Origin: Streptococcus downei MFe28
GTDB lineage: Bacteria; Bacillota; Bacilli; Lactobacillales; Streptococcaceae
Direction of reading: 5' to 3'
DNA: 64,000 bases
Assembly (NCBI RefSeq): GCF_900459175.1
Contig: NZ_UHFA01000002.1
Coordinates: 434,001 to 498,000, forward strand
The number at the start of each line of letters is the position of its first letter. The first letter of the stretch is position 1. The notes below the pieces were generated by a model. That model ran no database searches, was not told where the DNA came from, and saw only the letters and a list, made by a program, of their open reading frames with translations. This document shows, in pieces, positions 7,206 through 16,382 of the stretch. Both the position numbers and the translations under genes were made by a program.

Positions 7206-8081
7206 CTATTCTTGAATAACGGTCAGTTCGCTCTTGATGCCGTTGAGCTCGATTGTGTTATCTGCTTCTGGATTTGAAAAGTCGTTAGTTGGCTGGCCAG
7301 CTTTTTCGAAGGCTAGCTTGGTCGTCAAGCCTTTTTTTCTTGCCACAAAGTCAAAATCTTTGGGAAGATAGACTTTGGAGCTGCAAGAAATTTGGTTGAG
7401 ATCCAGTCGGCCAGAGAAGGAATTGAGTTTGATTTGGCAGTCTAATTTATTGTTAAGTTCAATATGGCCTTGACAGTCTGTGAGGGAGACTTCGGAGGCA
7501 CGTCCATCTAACTCAAGATTGTCTAAGTCTAGGTCCAGCAGATTAAGACTTTGGCAGTTGGCTTTTACGTCAACATCTCTTAGGTAGTTTTTAGGCAGGG
7601 TCAAGAAAATCATCAGGTCTTCTTTGCAAGTACTTTCGCTTAAGTCCGCTGAAGTTCTGAGCTGGAGGTCAAGCAGGTCCCTGCTATCATCAAGTTTAAT
7701 CTTGCAGGCTTGTTCGAGATTTTTGATGCTATTAGAAGCGAGACGAATCTGAATTTTTTCGTTAGCTCTTGCTTGCAGGTAAATGGTTTGACTGCTGGCT
7801 AAGTTGAGGTCGAAGTGCTTTGGTCTGTCGATATCATAACTGGTGTAGCTTTGATAGAGGAAGTCCTTAGGCTCAATCGGGCTGGCACTTTCGGCTAGCA
7901 GGTCGTCTAGAGAAATCTGGAAGAGTTGCGCTATGGCCTGAAGGTTGCTGATGTCAGGCAGGCCACCACCCGTCTCCCATTTAGTGATGGCTTGACGGGA
8001 AACATGGAGCTTTTCGGCTAGTTTTTCCTGGGAGAAGCCCAGTTCTTTACGGTAATGGCGGAGGGTTTGATCAAGTGTCAT
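7206..8081 (-). CDS. XRE-family regulator with DUF4097-like beta-solenoid C-terminus
   Basis: 291 residues. The N-terminal helix-turn-helix (about residues 5-60, QEKLAEKLHVSRQAITKWE) is a clear Cro/C1-type DNA-binding domain. From about residue 85 the sequence is short repeated beta strands with regularly spaced Leu/Asp (LNLLDLDLDNLELDGRASEV), like the DUF4097/LiaF-type solenoids that may sense envelope stress. It is divergent from an ABC/FtsX-type transporter, and two identical-arm palindromes lie between them, so it probably regulates that transporter and itself. The effector is unknown. Confidence 0.85.
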   Translation of the reverse strand: MTLDQTLRHYRKELGFSQEKLAEKLHVSRQAITKWETGGGLPDISNLQAIAQLFQISLDDLLAESASPIEPKDFLYQSYTSYDIDRPKHFDLNLASSQTIYLQARANEKIQIRLASNSIKNLEQACKIKLDDSRDLLDLQLRTSADLSESTCKEDLMIFLTLPKNYLRDVDVKANCQSLNLLDLDLDNLELDGRASEVSLTDCQGHIELNNKLDCQIKLNSFSGRLDLNQISCSSKVYLPKDFDFVARKKGLTTKLAFEKAGQPTNDFSNPEADNTIELNGIKSELTVIQE

Positions 8082-8218
8082 AATATTATTCCCTTATTTC
8101 TAATAGTTCTGTGAATAGCTTGAGGTCTAATTTTCTGGTCTCAGCCTATTCACTCTTTTACTCTACCTTGAGTGAGACTGGAGAACCAGCAAGTTTGTTT
8201 GTCATTTAATAAAATTTT

Positions 8219-8233
8219 GCTACTTTTCGTAGC
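8219..8233. promoter_or_regulatory. Operator-like palindrome 1 (GCTAC-N5-GTAGC)
   Basis: GCTACTTTTCGTAGC, perfect 5-bp arms. The same arms recur at 8296-8310, 77 bp away centre to centre, both inside the intergenic space between the XRE regulator and the ABC transporter. It is probably a binding site of that regulator. Confidence 0.6.
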
Positions 8234-8295
8234 ATAGCACTATTATAACCTATTTAGCAGGTTGAGTCAGGGTTGTTTTCGTATCAAAGAATTGT

Positions 8296-8310
8296 GCTAC
8301 AAAGCGTAGC
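8296..8310. promoter_or_regulatory. Operator-like palindrome 2 (GCTAC-N5-GTAGC)
   Basis: GCTACAAAGCGTAGC, the second copy of the divergent-promoter palindrome. It lies about 90 nt before the ABC ATPase start. No other obvious element was seen in the 318-nt gap 8082-8399. Confidence 0.6.
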
Positions 8311-8399
8311 GAAAATAGATAATTTGTTAATCATAGTTGCTGGTCGCGATTCTATTTTCTCGTTATAGTATGAGCGACCTAGTTAAAAGGAGGATACTT

Positions 8400-9159
8400 A
8401 TGATTAAACAGGTTATCATTTCGGCCCATCAGCTTGGAAAAAGTTTTGGTGAAAAAAAATAATCAAGAGACGATCTTTTCTCATTTAAATCTTGAGATTT
8501 ATCAAGGAGATTTTACAGTTATTATGGGAGCTTCGGGAGCAGGAAAATCCACCCTGCTCTATTCTTTGTCGGGAATGGACAAACTAACAGAAGGAGAAGT
8601 TTATATTGATGGTACTAATATCACCCAAATGACCAGCGATCAACTGGCCAAATTTCGTAGGAAACAATGTGGCTTTGTTTTTCAGCAAATTTATCTCATG
8701 CAAGAGCAGAATCTTATGGATAATGTGCTAATAGCAGGAACCTTACTGACAAGAAAGCGAAAGGAATTGCTAGCCCAAGCCAAGAATTTGTTTGCGCAAG
8801 TGGCTATTTCAGAGCAAACTCAAGCCAAACTCCCTTCGCAAGTTTCGGGAGGGGAGGCCCAGCGGGCAGGAATCGTTCGAGCAATTATTAATCAGCCCAA
8901 TATTTTATTTGCGGATGAGCCAACAGGGGCTTTGAGTTCAGCAAATTCAGATGCTGTTTTAGATGTTTTCTCTTCGCTTCATCAAGGAGGGCAAAGCATT
9001 GTGATGGTGACGCACGATAAAAAGTCGGCCTTACGAGGAAACCGGATTATCTATCTCAAAGATGGGAAGATTTTTGGTGAATGTCAGTTTGATGAGGCAT
9101 TAGGTGACAAGGAGCGTCAGAAAAAATTTGATCAGTTTCTTTTAGAAATGGGGTGGTAA
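8400..9159 (+). CDS. ABC transporter ATPase (MacB/BceA-type) with poly-A frameshift
   Basis: ATG 8400 has an ideal AAAAGGAGG site and starts MIKQVIISAHQLGKSFGEK, but this frame stops at 8460-8462. The rest of the ATPase continues in the +1 frame after a run of eight A (8452-8459). With seven A the frames join perfectly (GEKNNQETIF). The downstream part is intact: Walker A GASGAGKS, signature VSGGEAQRAG, Walker B ILFADEPTGAL. An internal TTG at 8434 opens the downstream frame but lacks a ribosome site. The cause may be a real slip, phase variation, ribosomal or polymerase slippage, or a sequencing error. The protein would partner the FtsX-type permease that follows. Confidence 0.8.
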
Positions 9160-9161
9160 GT

Positions 9162-11471
9162 ATGTTTCTTGCTTTTCAAAATCTCAGGAAGCAAAAGCGT
9201 CACTATTTTTCTTTCGCTTTGATGCTCTTTTTGACAGCGGTCATTGTCAATCTATCCCTCGTTCTCTCTTTTCAAACATCAAAAGCCTATGATCAGAACT
9301 TTAACAGATTAAAGACTGCCCAGTTGAATGTTTTGATTCCCCAGAAACAAGACAGTAAAGACCTATTAAAAGAGATTGATAAAATTCAGGGGGTGACTCT
9401 TGTAGAGCGTCATCAAGGGATTTTTACCAAGGCTAAGGTTCATCATTTTGCAGGGACGGACTTTGAAATGACAACAGTTTTCTACGACAGTAGTCAGAAA
9501 AGGAATTTGAATCGCTTTGAGTTGTCAAAATCTAGTAAAGTGGCCAGTCAGAGTGTCTATATCCCTAATTATATCTCCAAACTAGGAGGCTTTCCCCTTG
9601 GTTCTAAAATACGCTACACTATAGGCAAAAAGGACTACACCTATTCTGTCGCTGGGACCGTGGAAGAGATGCAGTACGGCAATTACGGTACTAATGTTAT
9701 TGGGATCTATCTTCCCCATAATGCTTATCAGTCTCTATTCAAGGAAGAAGAGGCACATTCAGTTGCGGAATATTCTCTAAAGGTAAGTTCGTCATCAGAT
9801 CTTAGTGTGGTGAAGAAAAAACTGACTTCGCTCTTGTCTGACAAAGGTATTGCAGCTGTGCTTATTAAAGATAGTAAAACCGTCAAGCAGGCGAGAACCA
9901 TGATGAGCACCTTATTGATTGCTATTTTTATAGCAGTAGCTGGGATAGTTTTTATCATTAGCTTATTCTTGAGTGCTTTTCGAATTCAAAATCACCTTAA
10001 ATCAGAAGTGGTTAATATGGGGGTGCTTAAGGCAATGGGTTATACCAGTGCTAAGATTATCTTTTCAGAAGTGCTTCCTTATCTATTGGTGGCTATGATA
10101 GCTACGGTTACGGGGGTTCTAACCTCCTATCTGGTACTTCCTTTTCTCGCTTCCTTTTTAGAAGTTCAATCGGGATTCTCCTTTCAGCCGACCTTTGATA
10201 GCTATGCTCTGTGTCTGATTGTGGTGTTTGTGACTGGAGTAACAGGGGGGTTAACTTATCTTTGTGCTAGAAAAATTCATCGCTTCAATCCTATTGATGC
10301 TGTTAGGAGAACAGACTCTACTCGGCGATTCTCGAATCATTTTTCCCTAGCAAATTCTAAGCTAGGAATCTCGGGGGCTTTAATCTTAAAGCAAGTATTT
10401 GCGTCTTTTTGGCAAAATATGCTACTGTTTGTTTTAACCGTAGGACTCATGATGTTACTCGCTTGCTCAGGGACACTGCTTTATAATACTGCCGGTAAGC
10501 CCGATAATTTTTTAAGAACCCTTTCAGAAGAGCTCCCTTCTGCTATTTTTACTGTAGACAAACCTCAAGAGTTACAAAATATAAAAAAGGAGCTTAAAAG
10601 CGACTCCAGAGTTAAACAAGTTTTAGACTATTCTACTCAGTCTGTCAATGATCCTGATGGAGGTCTAACAGCATTTGTAACACCAGACTTCTCTAAGTTG
10701 ACTAATGATATTATTTATAAAGGTAGAAACCCCTCGACCAGTGATGAGGTGGCAATTGGCAGTGCCTTAGCTCATCATTATAAAATTGGTGATTGGATTA
10801 GACTGGATAATAATGGCAGGTCTCACACCTATAAAGTTACAGGCTATGTCCAAAGTGTCAACAATCAAGGACAGGTTTGTGAATTGACGGCGGCAGGCTA
10901 TCATAAGATTACTGAAACGAGACTGAATCATTTGAATGTTTATCTGAAGAAAGGAGCGTCTGTCAGGCGTTTCATAAAAGAATACAGGAAGAACCATTCG
11001 AATAGTTCTTTAAAGGTTACTAATTACGATCAAGTTATTAAGACTGGTAGTAGGCTCTATACGGGAGTTATTGCTCTTGTCTTAGGTGCTGTCTTTACAC
11101 TTTCCATATTTATGATTAGCTTAGTTTTGTTTGTGGTTATTAATTCACTGATTACCAGACGGAAACAGGAGCTAGGCATCTATAAGGCTCTAGGTTGGTC
11201 CGATAAGCAACTGATTTTCCAGTTAATTTTTGACTTTATTCCTGTCATAGTACTAGCTGCATTTTTATCCATTCTATTAGAAGTTCATCTCATTCCCCTA
11301 TTAAATCAAGAAGTTTTAGGCCTGGTTGGAGTTTATAAAAATCATTTCCAAGTTTCATTAGGAGTTTTATTTCTTCTTGCCTTAGTTTTTATTGGCTTAA
11401 ACTTTGTGATTAGTTTGTTCTTATCTCGGTCAATAAAAACGATTGTTCCTTATTCTCTTTTAACAGAATAG
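9162..11471 (+). CDS. FtsX/MacB-type ABC permease
   Basis: 769-residue permease. An N-terminal helix (about 15-40) is followed by a large extracytoplasmic domain. Two FtsX-like three-helix blocks then lie around residues 245-365 and 640-765, with a second external region between them. This layout fits permeases paired with MacB/BceA-type ATPases that handle antimicrobial peptides or envelope signals. ATG 9162 is preferred over GTG 9153 because GGGGTGG lies 6 nt upstream. A terminator follows at once, so the unit is two genes. Confidence 0.85.
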   Translation: MFLAFQNLRKQKRHYFSFALMLFLTAVIVNLSLVLSFQTSKAYDQNFNRLKTAQLNVLIPQKQDSKDLLKEIDKIQGVTLVERHQGIFTKAKVHHFAGTDFEMTTVFYDSSQKRNLNRFELSKSSKVASQSVYIPNYISKLGGFPLGSKIRYTIGKKDYTYSVAGTVEEMQYGNYGTNVIGIYLPHNAYQSLFKEEEAHSVAEYSLKVSSSSDLSVVKKKLTSLLSDKGIAAVLIKDSKTVKQARTMMSTLLIAIFIAVAGIVFIISLFLSAFRIQNHLKSEVVNMGVLKAMGYTSAKIIFSEVLPYLLVAMIATVTGVLTSYLVLPFLASFLEVQSGFSFQPTFDSYALCLIVVFVTGVTGGLTYLCARKIHRFNPIDAVRRTDSTRRFSNHFSLANSKLGISGALILKQVFASFWQNMLLFVLTVGLMMLLACSGTLLYNTAGKPDNFLRTLSEELPSAIFTVDKPQELQNIKKELKSDSRVKQVLDYSTQSVNDPDGGLTAFVTPDFSKLTNDIIYKGRNPSTSDEVAIGSALAHHYKIGDWIRLDNNGRSHTYKVTGYVQSVNNQGQVCELTAAGYHKITETRLNHLNVYLKKGASVRRFIKEYRKNHSNSSLKVTNYDQVIKTGSRLYTGVIALVLGAVFTLSIFMISLVLFVVINSLITRRKQELGIYKALGWSDKQLIFQLIFDFIPVIVLAAFLSILLEVHLIPLLNQEVLGLVGVYKNHFQVSLGVLFLLALVFIGLNFVISLFLSRSIKTIVPYSLLTE

Positions 11472-11474
11472 CAA

Positions 11475-11518
11475 AACAAAAATAGTTCGTAAATAGCGAA
11501 CTATTTTTGTTTTTGTTT
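11475..11518 (+). terminator. Intrinsic terminator after the FtsX-type permease
   Basis: AACAAAAATAGTTCG (11475-11489) is perfectly complementary to CGAACTATTTTTGTT (11497-11511) and is followed by T-rich sequence. It isolates the purine cluster from the transporter genes. Confidence 0.9.
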
Positions 11519-11538
11519 TTTGTATTGTCTGTAAAACA

Positions 11539-11567
11539 TTGAATAAGTCAGTGGGGTATGTTAAAAT
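11539..11567 (+). promoter_or_regulatory. purC promoter
   Basis: TTGAAT (11539-11544), 17-nt spacer, TAAAAT (11562-11567). It is the only good match between the upstream terminator and purC. I found no convincing PurBox (CGAAC half-sites) other than the bases inside the terminator stem. Confidence 0.6.
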
Positions 11568-11600
11568 TTAGGAGAACAAAAAGGGAAGGCGAACATTTTC

Positions 11601-12320
11601 ATGAAAAAAGAACTCATTTACACCGGTAAAGCCAAGGATATTTACACGACAGAGGATGAGAATGAGATTGTATCGGTCTACAAGGACCAAGCGACCATGC
11701 TCAATGGGGCTCGCAAGGAGACCATCAAGGGCAAGGGCGTGCTGAACAATCAAATCTCATCCTTAATTTTTGAGAAATTAAATGCGGCTGGTGTGGCCAC
11801 TCACTTTGTCAAGCAGTTGTCAGAAACAGAACAGCTCAATAAGAAGGTTAAAATTATTCCTTTGGAAGTGGTTTTACGCAACTATACGGCAGGTTCTTTT
11901 GCCAAGCGTTTCGGTCTGGAAGAGGGCATCAAGTTTGAGACGCCGATTGTTGAGTTTTACTATAAAAATGATGAGCTGGATGATCCCTTTATCAATGATG
12001 AGCACGTCAAGTTTTTGGATATTGCCGATGATCAGCAGATTGCCTTTCTTAAGGAAGAAACCCGGCGGATCAACGGTCTTTTGAGCGACTGGTTTAGCCA
12101 AATTGGTCTCAAGTTGATTGATTTCAAGTTGGAATTTGGCTTCGACAAAGATGGCCAAATTATTTTGGCGGATGAATTTTCACCAGACAACTGTCGCCTT
12201 TGGGACAAGGATGGCCACCACATGGACAAGGATGTCTTTCGTCGTGATTTGGGCAATCTGACCGATGTCTACGAAGTTGTTTTGGAAAAATTGCAAGGAG
12301 CAAAGACATCAAACCACTAA
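11601..12320 (+). CDS. purC: Phosphoribosylaminoimidazole-succinocarboxamide synthase
   Basis: 239 residues, normal length for SAICAR synthetase, which joins aspartate to CAIR using ATP. Family segments are clear: [13 protein letters not shown] at the N-terminus, [15 protein letters not shown] near residue 90, and the C-terminal KLEFGF...[15 protein letters not shown]. The start has GGGAAGGC upstream. It is the first gene of the purine run. Its stop codon lies inside the first of three hairpins that separate it from purL. Confidence 0.97.
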   Translation: MKKELIYTGKAKDIYTTEDENEIVSVYKDQATMLNGARKETIKGKGVLNNQISSLIFEKLNAAGVATHFVKQLSETEQLNKKVKIIPLEVVLRNYTAGSFAKRFGLEEGIKFETPIVEFYYKNDELDDPFINDEHVKFLDIADDQQIAFLKEETRRINGLLSDWFSQIGLKLIDFKLEFGFDKDGQIILADEFSPDNCRLWDKDGHHMDKDVFRRDLGNLTDVYEVVLEKLQGAKTSNH

Positions 12321-12412
12321 AGTGGCAGATGTCTAATGGCAATCGTTATGGCGATTGCCTAGCTCTCTCACTAACTCAGATAAAATAGCCTTATCGACTA
12401 TTTTATCTGAGT
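12304..12412 (+). other. Three consecutive perfect hairpins between purC and purL
   Basis: Hairpin 1 pairs AGACATC (12304-12310) with GATGTCT (12328-12334), with an inner CCACT/AGTGG stem that holds the purC stop codon. Hairpin 2 pairs GGCAATCG (12338-12345) with CGATTGCC (12352-12359). Hairpin 3 pairs ACTCAGATAAAATAG (12374-12388) with CTATTTTATCTGAGT (12398-12412). None is followed by a T run, so they are not ordinary terminators. They may stabilise or process the mRNA, or regulate purL. Confidence 0.6.
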
Positions 12413-12516
12413 GTCGCAAGGTCAGACATTACCGAAGAACAGCAAAGTGAGCTGACGAGGGATTTTTTGATTCTTCAAGAGTATAAGTTAGGAAATTTAA
12501 TACAAAGGAATTAATC

Positions 12517-15500
12517 ATGGATAAGCGAATTTTTGTGGAGAAGAAGGCCGACTTTCAGGTTAAGGCGACGTCTCTTGTCAAGGAATTGACCCATAATTTA
12601 CAGTTGTCGAGCTTGAAAACCTTACGTCTGGTTCAGGTCTACGATGTTTTTAACCTTCCAGCAGACCTTTTGGAAAAGGCTCAGGCTCACATTTTTTCTG
12701 AACGGGTGACCGATCAGGTCTTGGATCAGGCAGACCTAAATAAGGACCTGCAGGCTTCTGCCTTCTTTGCTATTGAGGCCTTGCCTGGTCAGTTTGACCA
12801 AAGGGCAGCCAGTGCCAAGGAAGCCCTCTTGCTACTGGGAGGCGGCTCAGATGTTGAGGTCAATACGGCCCAGCTCTACTTGGTCAATCAGGACATTGCG
12901 GCGGATGAATTGGAAGCTCTCAAGACTTATTTGCTCAATCCTGTTGATTCTCGTTTTAAGGATATTAGTCAACCCCTAGCTCCGCAGGCCTTTGCAAATT
13001 CTGATAAGACCATTCCCAACCTCGATTTCTTTGCGACTTACTCGGCTGAAGACTTCAAGGCTTATAAGGCCCAAGAAGGCCTGGCCATGGAAGTGGATGA
13101 CCTGGTTTTCATTCAGGACTACTTTAAAAAATTGGGGCGGGTGCCAACGGAAACCGAGCTCAAGGTCTTGGATACTTATTGGTCTGACCACTGTCGTCAC
13201 ACGACCTTTGAGACAGAGCTTAGAAACCTGGATTTCTCCCAGTCCAAATTTCAGGAGCAATTGCAGGCAACCTATGATAAGTATTTGGCTATGCGGCAGG
13301 AATTGGGGCGTGAGGACAAGCCTCAAACTCTGATGGATATGGCGACCATTTTTGGTCGTTATGAGCGGGCCAATGGTCGTTTGGATGATATGGAAGTTTC
13401 TGATGAGATTAATGCCTGCTCGGTAGAAATTGAAGTTGATGTCAATGGTGTCAAAGAGCCCTGGCTCCTCATGTTCAAGAATGAAACCCACAATCACCCG
13501 ACAGAAATTGAGCCTTTTGGTGGGGCGGCAACCTGTATCGGTGGTGCTATTCGTGACCCGCTTTCAGGTCGTTCCTACGTTTATCAGGCCATGCGGATTT
13601 CAGGAGCTGGTGATATTACGACCCCGATTGCTGAAACTAGGGCTGGGAAGTTACCGCAACAGGTTATTTCCAAAACGGCTGCCCATGGTTATTCCTCCTA
13701 TGGGAATCAAATTGGCCTAGCCACGACCTACGTCAAGGAATACTTCCACCCAGGCTTTGTCGCTAAGCGCATGGAGCTGGGGGCAGTTGTTGGTGCAGCA
13801 CCTAAGGAAAATGTTGTCCGTGAAAAGCCTGAGCCTGGCGATGTTGTCATCTTGCTAGGTGGTAAAACGGGGCGTGATGGTGTCGGTGGTGCGACAGGAT
13901 CTTCCAAGGTTCAAACCGTGGAATCTGTAGAAACTGCTGGTGCAGAAGTGCAAAAGGGGAATGCCCTTGAAGAGCGCAAGATTCAACGCCTTTTCCGCAA
14001 GAAGGAAGTAACCCGCCTGATTAAGAAGTCCAACGACTTTGGGGCTGGTGGTGTCTGTGTCGCTATCGGCGAGTTGGCAGATGGTCTGGAAATAGACCTG
14101 GATAAGGTACCACTTAAGTATGCAGGCCTGAATGGTACCGAAATTGCTATCTCTGAGAGTCAAGAGCGGATGGCAGTTGTGGTTCGGCCAGAAGATGTGG
14201 ATAACTTCATCGCCCAAGCAGCTAAGGAAAATATCCAAGCCGTCCTTGTAGCGACAGTAACGGATAAACCAAACTTGGTCATGACCTGGAATGGGGAAAC
14301 CATTGTTGATATTGAACGGTCCTTCCTTGATACCAACGGTGTTCGGGTTGTGGTTGATGCCAAGGTTGTGGATAAGGACTTGGATCTGCCAGAAGTTCGT
14401 CGGACTTCGCCAGCTAGTCTGGAAGCTGATACCTTGGCTGTCCTTTCCGACCTCAATCACACTAGTCAAAAGGGCCTACAGACTATCTTTGATAGCTCGG
14501 TTGGTCGCTCAACCGTCAATCATCCCCTAGGTGGTCGCTACCAAGTAACTCCTACTGAAAGCTCTGTGCAAAAGTTGCCGGTCGAACATGGGGTGACCAA
14601 GACGGCTTCGGTAATGGCTCAGGGCTATAACCCTTACCTGGCTGAATGGTCCCCTTACCACGGAGCAGGCTACGCAGTCATCGAAGCCACTGCTCGCCTA
14701 GTAGCGACGGGTGCGGATTGGTCCAAGGCGCGTTTCTCCTATCAAGAGTACTTCGAGCGGATGGACAAGCAGGCTGAGCGCTTCGGTCAACCGCTGGCAG
14801 CTCTCTTAGGGTCCATTGAAGCTCAGACCCAATTAGGCTTGCCTTCTATCGGTGGTAAGGACTCCATGTCTGGGACCTTTGAAGAATTGACCGTTCCTCC
14901 CACCTTGGTGGCCTTCGGTGTAACGACCGCTAATAGTGATGCGGTTCTCTCCCCAGAATTCAAGGCGGCTGGTGAAAATATCTACTACCTTCCTGGTCAG
15001 GCCCTCAGCCAAACCATTGATTTCGACCTGATTAAGGGCAATTTTGAAAAATTTGCGGACCTGCAAAAGCAATACAGGATCACAGCAGCCTCGGCTGTCA
15101 AATACGGTGGCCTGATGGAAAGCCTAGCCTTGATGACTTTTGGCAATCATATCGGGGTTGACGTCCAAGTTGACAACCTTGACACTAGCTTGACAGGACA
15201 GTTGGGCGGCTTTGTCTTTAGCTCTCCTGACGAGATTGACGGATTTGTCAAGCTGGGTCAAACCAATTCAGACTTTAGACTGCTTGTCAATGATGTCAAC
15301 CTATCTGGAGAAAAGCTCCTAGCAGCCTTCGAAGGCAAACTTGAAGAAGTTTACCCGACAGAATTTAAGCAAGCAGAAGAGCTCCAAGGGGTGCCAGCTG
15401 TCTTGACAGACTTTGTCAAAACAGCGAAGACTCAAGTGGACAAACCTCTGGTTTACATTCCAGTCTTTCCTGGGACCAATTCCGAATACGACTCGGCCAA

Positions 15501-16242
15501 GGCCTTTGAGGCTGCGGGCGCTCAGGTTGAGCTTGTACCCTTTGTGACCCTGGATGCAGCTGCGATTGCGGCTTCGGTTGACACCATGGTTGACAAGATT
15601 GACAAGGCCAATATTATCTTCTTCGCTGGTGGCTTCTCAGCTGCCGACGAACCAGACGGCTCCGCTAAGTTTATTGTCAATATCCTGCTCAACCAAAAGG
15701 TTCGCCGAGCTATCGATGCCTTCATAGATCGAGGGGGTCTCATCATCGGTATCTGTAATGGTTTCCAAGCCCTGGTTAAATCTGGCCTGCTTCCTTATGG
15801 TAATTTTGAAGAGGCTGGTGAAACTAGCCCAACCCTCTTTTACAACGATGCCAACCAACACGTGGCTAAGATGGTGGAAACTCGTGTTGCCAATACTAAT
15901 TCACCTTGGTTGGCAGGTATTGAGGTCGGTGATATTCATGCCATTCCTGTTTCCCACGGGGAAGGAAAGTTCGTGGTCAGCGGCCAAGAGTTCAAGGAAC
16001 TGCGAGATAATGGTCAAATTTGGAGCCAGTATGTTGACTTTGATGGCCAGCCAAGCATGGACTCTAAATACAATCCAAATGGCTCAAGTCATGCGATTGA
16101 AGGCATTACTAGCAAGAATGGTCAAATCATTGGTAAGATGGGACACTCGGAGCGGTGGGAAGCTGGACTTTTCCAAAACATCCCAGGTAACAAGGATCAA
16201 AAACTCTTTGAGTCAGCAGTCCGCTACTTTACTGGTAAGTAG
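12517..16242 (+). CDS. purL: Phosphoribosylformylglycinamidine synthase, single large chain
   Basis: 1241 residues, the large one-chain form in which synthetase and glutaminase are fused. It converts FGAR to FGAM with ATP and glutamine. The FGAM synthase core carries DTYWSDHCRHTTFETEL and KNETHNHPTEIEPFGGAATC. The C-terminal class I amidotransferase has the nucleophile in IIGICNGFQAL (Cys1080) and a late His in ISHGEG-like VSHGEGKF. The start has AAAGGA upstream. Confidence 0.97.
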   Translation: MDKRIFVEKKADFQVKATSLVKELTHNLQLSSLKTLRLVQVYDVFNLPADLLEKAQAHIFSERVTDQVLDQADLNKDLQASAFFAIEALPGQFDQRAASAKEALLLLGGGSDVEVNTAQLYLVNQDIAADELEALKTYLLNPVDSRFKDISQPLAPQAFANSDKTIPNLDFFATYSAEDFKAYKAQEGLAMEVDDLVFIQDYFKKLGRVPTETELKVLDTYWSDHCRHTTFETELRNLDFSQSKFQEQLQATYDKYLAMRQELGREDKPQTLMDMATIFGRYERANGRLDDMEVSDEINACSVEIEVDVNGVKEPWLLMFKNETHNHPTEIEPFGGAATCIGGAIRDPLSGRSYVYQAMRISGAGDITTPIAETRAGKLPQQVISKTAAHGYSSYGNQIGLATTYVKEYFHPGFVAKRMELGAVVGAAPKENVVREKPEPGDVVILLGGKTGRDGVGGATGSSKVQTVESVETAGAEVQKGNALEERKIQRLFRKKEVTRLIKKSNDFGAGGVCVAIGELADGLEIDLDKVPLKYAGLNGTEIAISESQERMAVVVRPEDVDNFIAQAAKENIQAVLVATVTDKPNLVMTWNGETIVDIERSFLDTNGVRVVVDAKVVDKDLDLPEVRRTSPASLEADTLAVLSDLNHTSQKGLQTIFDSSVGRSTVNHPLGGRYQVTPTESSVQKLPVEHGVTKTASVMAQGYNPYLAEWSPYHGAGYAVIEATARLVATGADWSKARFSYQEYFERMDKQAERFGQPLAALLGSIEAQTQLGLPSIGGKDSMSGTFEELTVPPTLVAFGVTTANSDAVLSPEFKAAGENIYYLPGQALSQTIDFDLIKGNFEKFADLQKQYRITAASAVKYGGLMESLALMTFGNHIGVDVQVDNLDTSLTGQLGGFVFSSPDEIDGFVKLGQTNSDFRLLVNDVNLSGEKLLAAFEGKLEEVYPTEFKQAEELQGVPAVLTDFVKTAKTQVDKPLVYIPVFPGTNSEYDSAKAFEAAGAQVELVPFVTLDAAAIAASVDTMVDKIDKANIIFFAGGFSAADEPDGSAKFIVNILLNQKVRRAIDAFIDRGGLIIGICNGFQALVKSGLLPYGNFEEAGETSPTLFYNDANQHVAKMVETRVANTNSPWLAGIEVGDIHAIPVSHGEGKFVVSGQEFKELRDNGQIWSQYVDFDGQPSMDSKYNPNGSSHAIEGITSKNGQIIGKMGHSERWEAGLFQNIPGNKDQKLFESAVRYFTGK

Positions 16243-16382
16243 GAGTGTAGAGCTAGAGTTCTCTTGGTCTGGTCGGCCTTAGCCAAATCGATTGGGGCAA
16301 AGGCTGATGGATTCTAGGAGCCTTGCTTGCATGCGTGCTAACTCAGAAAAAATGTCAAAACAAGACAATGTTAGGTAAAACA

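Noticed and set aside
8434..9159. TTG-started ATPase as a normal complete gene
   Set aside because: There is no ribosome site before 8434, and the first β strand of the ABC fold is encoded in the other frame from ATG 8400 with an ideal AAAAGGAGG. The frameshift explanation is better.
12976..13497. Long minus-strand ORF within purL
   Set aside because: It is an antisense shadow of a confidently assigned enzyme gene with strong codon structure on the plus strand.
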